Assembly (NCBI GenBank): GCA_944391115.1
Contig: CALXSJ010000003.1
Span: 62,001 to 126,000 of the forward strand
Source of the DNA: an uncultured Victivallales bacterium
GTDB lineage: Bacteria > Verrucomicrobiota > Lentisphaeria > Victivallales > UBA1829
Reading direction: 5' to 3'
DNA length: 64,000 nt
The translations under genes and the position numbers were made by a program. The notes under the pieces were generated by a model that made no database searches, had not been told where the DNA came from, and worked only from the letters and a program-made list of their open reading frames with translations. Below are positions 61,519-64,000 of the stretch, piece by piece. Positions within the stretch are counted from its first letter, which is position 1. Each line of letters starts with the position of its first letter.

Positions 61519-63852
61519 ATGTTTAAAATTCTGATCCCGGAAGAGAGTGCGGGAATTCACCGGATCGCAGCGGATGTTCTTGCCGCCTGTACGCGGGAGA
61601 TTACCGGACGGACGCCGGAAACCGTTATGCGCGACGATGCGGAAAGCGATCTTGTCGTGCTGGGTTCCGATGCGGAAAATCCCTTTGTGCTGGATTTGCT
61701 GCTGGGGGGAAAGCTTGACACGCCCCGCATCCGCTGCGGCAGCGATGATTATGCCCTGACGAGTCTGCGCGACGGCGGGCGGAAGCTGCTTCTGATCGCG
61801 GGCGGACGGGGGCGCTCCCTCCTTTACGGCGTCTACGATTATCTGGAACGCTGCGGCTGCGCCTGGTTCTGGGATGCGGATCTTTTTCCGAAACTGGACG
61901 AGCTGCCCCTGGAAAACTTCCATGTCTGCGGGAGACCCCGTTTCGAATACCGCGGACTGCGTTATTTCGCGCACCGCAGTCTGCACCGCTTTCAGGCGGA
62001 GCACTGGAATCTGGAAGACTGGAAGCGGGAGATCGACTGGATTCTGAAAAAACGCCTGAACTTCTTCATGCTCCGCATCGGCCTGGACGATCTCTTCCAG
62101 AAGGCCTTCCCGGAGATTGTCCCCTATCCCCCTCCGGAAGGGAGCTCCGCAACGGACATTCCGCGCTCGTTCAACGACCGCACGCCCTTCTGGAGTCTTG
62201 CGGAACGGGGGAAGCTGCGGGAGGCTCTTCTCCGGTACGCGCGGGAACGGGATCTCATGCATCCCGAGGACACCGGGACGATGACGCACTGGTACAGCCG
62301 GACCCCGCAGGAGTTCCTGGACGCCGTGAAACCGGAGTTCATGCCCCAGGCGAACGAAAAGCAGTACGGCGAACCTTCCGGTCTCGTCTGGGACATCCGG
62401 AAGGACAGGAATCTGGACAATTATTTCCGGCTTACGGAGGCGCACATCGCACTCAGCGGGCCTCCGGAACTCTTTCATACCATCGGCCTTGCCGAACGTC
62501 TCTGTTTTCACGATCATGCCCGGAATCATGCCCTGAAGCTCTACACCTACCGCAGGATTGTCGGGAAACTGCGCTCACACTATCCTCTGCCGCCGCTGCT
62601 GATCGCCTCCTGGGATTTTCTCTGTTCCTGGACGCCGGAGGAGGTCCGCGGCCTGCTTGCCGAACTGAACGCCGGGAACACCCTGATTCTCGATTACACC
62701 TCCGACAGCTGCGATGAACTCAACAACTTCCTGAACTGGAATCTGGTCGGAAAGTTCCCGTGGATGTTCGGCATCTTTCACGCGTTTGAATCCAATACGG
62801 AGATGCGCGGCAATTATGATGTGATTGAACGCCGTCTGCCCGTCGCCGCGGAGGATCCCATGTGCAGGGGAATGATCTTCTGGCCGGAGAGTTCCCATAC
62901 GGACACCCTCATGCTGGAATATTTTGCGGCCAATGCCTGGAATCCCGCACATGTCCGGATTGCGGAGTTCCTGGAGATTTTCTGCTCCCGGCGTTACCGC
63001 GGCGCGGAAGCAGGACAAATGACTCCCGTCTGGCGTGTCATGCTGCCCCTGATCCGGAGCAACTACTGGCGCCAGAACCGGCAGACCCCCATACGCGGCG
63101 CCCTCTATCAGGATTATGTCTTTCATATTCTGGGATATGCCATGACGGATCTTTATCCGCTCTGGCTGGAAAATCATGAAGCAATCACGAAGGAGCTGGG
63201 CAGAGCGATCCATGCCGCGCCACTCTGTTTCCGGATGCTTGGAAAGATCGACTATTGCTCGTTGAGCCCCCATGCAAAACGGGACTGGATCGATCTGGCG
63301 CGCTGCGCCGCTTCGCGTCTCTCCAATTTCGCATGCGGCGTTCTTGCCATGCAGATGGAGGCGTGGCGGAACGGAGAGGCCGATTCCGAATCCGTTCTGG
63401 AGTATGCGGAAGCCATCGGCGAACTCCTCCGGATGGAAAAGATGCTGCTCGGCGCCCATGAGGATTATTCGCTTTACGCCTCTCTTCTCCGGATGCGGGA
63501 GAGCGCATGGACCAATCCCGCCTTCGAGACGGCCTTGAAAGGCAATGCGGAAAATGAATACTGCCGCAGTTTTGCAAGCGAACTCTTCGACGCCTGCTAT
63601 CTGCCGGAATTCGAGTGCTACCGGAAATGGCTGGAGCGGAAAATCACCTCCGGGGACCGTTCCCCGTGGCGTTATCCGAAGGCTCTGTTCTCACAGGAGA
63701 AAAAACGGATCGAGGACCGTTTTTATGAGACGCCGCTGGCGGCTTTCGCTCCGGACCGGGAGGGCTGCATTGCGGCGCTTCCCGTGACATTGTCGAATCT
63801 GGAAGGGATCGCGGAAACGCTTGTCTCCGGTCCCGGAGCAGCCTGCGCCTGA
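61519..63852 (+). CDS. Cytoplasmic GH89-like alpha-N-acetylglucosaminidase
   Basis: A 777-residue protein with no signal peptide. The N-terminal domain (about 1-130) ends GRGRSLLYGVYDYLERCGC, as in the NAGLU N-terminal fold. The barrel contains WKREIDWILKKRLNFFML. By alignment with human NAGLU from memory, E326 (in TIGLAER) and E457 (in FWPESSH) occupy the acid/base and nucleophile positions. The usual NE dipeptide at the first site is AE here, so the protein is a divergent member. The helical C-terminal domain spans about 500-777. AAGGAGG precedes the ATG. It would release alpha-GlcNAc from mucin-type or glycosaminoglycan-derived oligosaccharides. Confidence 0.82.
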   Translation: MFKILIPEESAGIHRIAADVLAACTREITGRTPETVMRDDAESDLVVLGSDAENPFVLDLLLGGKLDTPRIRCGSDDYALTSLRDGGRKLLLIAGGRGRSLLYGVYDYLERCGCAWFWDADLFPKLDELPLENFHVCGRPRFEYRGLRYFAHRSLHRFQAEHWNLEDWKREIDWILKKRLNFFMLRIGLDDLFQKAFPEIVPYPPPEGSSATDIPRSFNDRTPFWSLAERGKLREALLRYARERDLMHPEDTGTMTHWYSRTPQEFLDAVKPEFMPQANEKQYGEPSGLVWDIRKDRNLDNYFRLTEAHIALSGPPELFHTIGLAERLCFHDHARNHALKLYTYRRIVGKLRSHYPLPPLLIASWDFLCSWTPEEVRGLLAELNAGNTLILDYTSDSCDELNNFLNWNLVGKFPWMFGIFHAFESNTEMRGNYDVIERRLPVAAEDPMCRGMIFWPESSHTDTLMLEYFAANAWNPAHVRIAEFLEIFCSRRYRGAEAGQMTPVWRVMLPLIRSNYWRQNRQTPIRGALYQDYVFHILGYAMTDLYPLWLENHEAITKELGRAIHAAPLCFRMLGKIDYCSLSPHAKRDWIDLARCAASRLSNFACGVLAMQMEAWRNGEADSESVLEYAEAIGELLRMEKMLLGAHEDYSLYASLLRMRESAWTNPAFETALKGNAENEYCRSFASELFDACYLPEFECYRKWLERKITSGDRSPWRYPKALFSQEKKRIEDRFYETPLAAFAPDREGCIAALPVTLSNLEGIAETLVSGPGAACA

Positions 63853-64000
63853 CGCATGCCGGACGGAAATGGATGGGATACCGTCCGGAAAGGCGCGTGC
63901 AGGATGTTCCTCCGCGTCCGTGCGGTTTTTCCGTCACATCCCTTTCTCCCGCAACGGTTCCGCTTCCGCCTCCTTTCCGGCGTCCGCGGCGGATGCCGTG
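63853..64000. other. Window end after GH89, no gene seen
   Basis: The last 148 bases contain no convincing reading frame, terminator or repeat; the next gene probably lies beyond the window. Confidence 0.5.

Noticed and set aside
61300-62529. Long upstream extension of the IclR frame
   Set aside because: Antisense to GH89; the ATG at 61299 with AGGGAG gives a normal-length IclR protein.

Overview
The window is a GC-rich bacterial chromosome segment. It most resembles a carbohydrate-specialised member of Lentisphaerota (Victivallis-like) or a near PVC relative. That is an inference, and no rRNA is present to test it. It rests on four pseudopilin-like proteins with both the [10 protein letters not shown]-terminus and an H-X9-DG C-terminus, many unusual glycoside hydrolases, six sugar-type regulators (LacI x3, AraC, GntR, IclR), and an acyl-CoA synthetase and housekeeping genes scattered between them. 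No tRNA, rRNA, CRISPR array, insertion sequence or phage gene was seen.

Layout. 1-4.5 kb: a membrane protein, a B12-binding radical SAM enzyme and an acyl-CoA synthetase with a clear terminator. 4.5-10.4 kb: a LacI regulator, pseudopilin and secreted GH16 on the minus strand, with a divergent secreted esterase; near-identical 14-bp LacI-type operators lie at both promoters. 10.4-13.2 kb: a cytoplasmic GH20-like enzyme and a divergent polyprenyl diphosphate synthase. 13.2-20.6 kb: an AraC/PocR regulator divergent from a pseudopilin and three tightly coupled secreted proteins. 20.7-28 kb: LacI, pseudopilin, GH5, GH38 and GH130, which look suited to mannose-containing glycans such as N-glycans. 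28-32 kb: a dense field of perfect hairpins (a dispersed multi-hairpin repeat family), a second esterase and an FAD oxidoreductase. 32-39.5 kb: GntR, beta-propeller enzyme, pseudopilin, propeller-like secreted protein and a large secreted glycosidase. 39.5-46 kb: housekeeping genes (CLC transporter, nrdR, TIM-barrel isomerase; YjbQ, inositol-phosphatase-like, M50 protease, xseA). 46-47.4 kb: a highly structured leader RNA ending in a terminator, followed by an ankyrin membrane protein. 47.5-58.8 kb: a ten-gene surface-glycan cluster on the minus strand behind one good promoter (GT4, epimerase, DegT aminotransferase, radical SAM/SPASM-like enzyme, NeuD-like acyltransferase, three GT2, GT9, asnB). 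59-64 kb: amidohydrolase debris, LacI, IclR and a GH89 alpha-N-acetylglucosaminidase.

How it works together. The recurring theme is a glycan-response cassette: one regulator, one pseudopilin with an H-X9-DG motif, and one or more glycan-active enzymes. It occurs four times with four different regulators or enzyme sets. None of these cassettes contains SusC/SusD, ABC, PTS or MFS transport genes, and all four pseudopilins lack the glycine normally needed at position -1 for prepilin peptidase cleavage. I propose the cassette as the window's candidate undescribed system. The second candidate is the dispersed hairpin repeat family, whose copies keep their stems through paired base changes. The third is the 250-nt leader RNA before the ankyrin gene.
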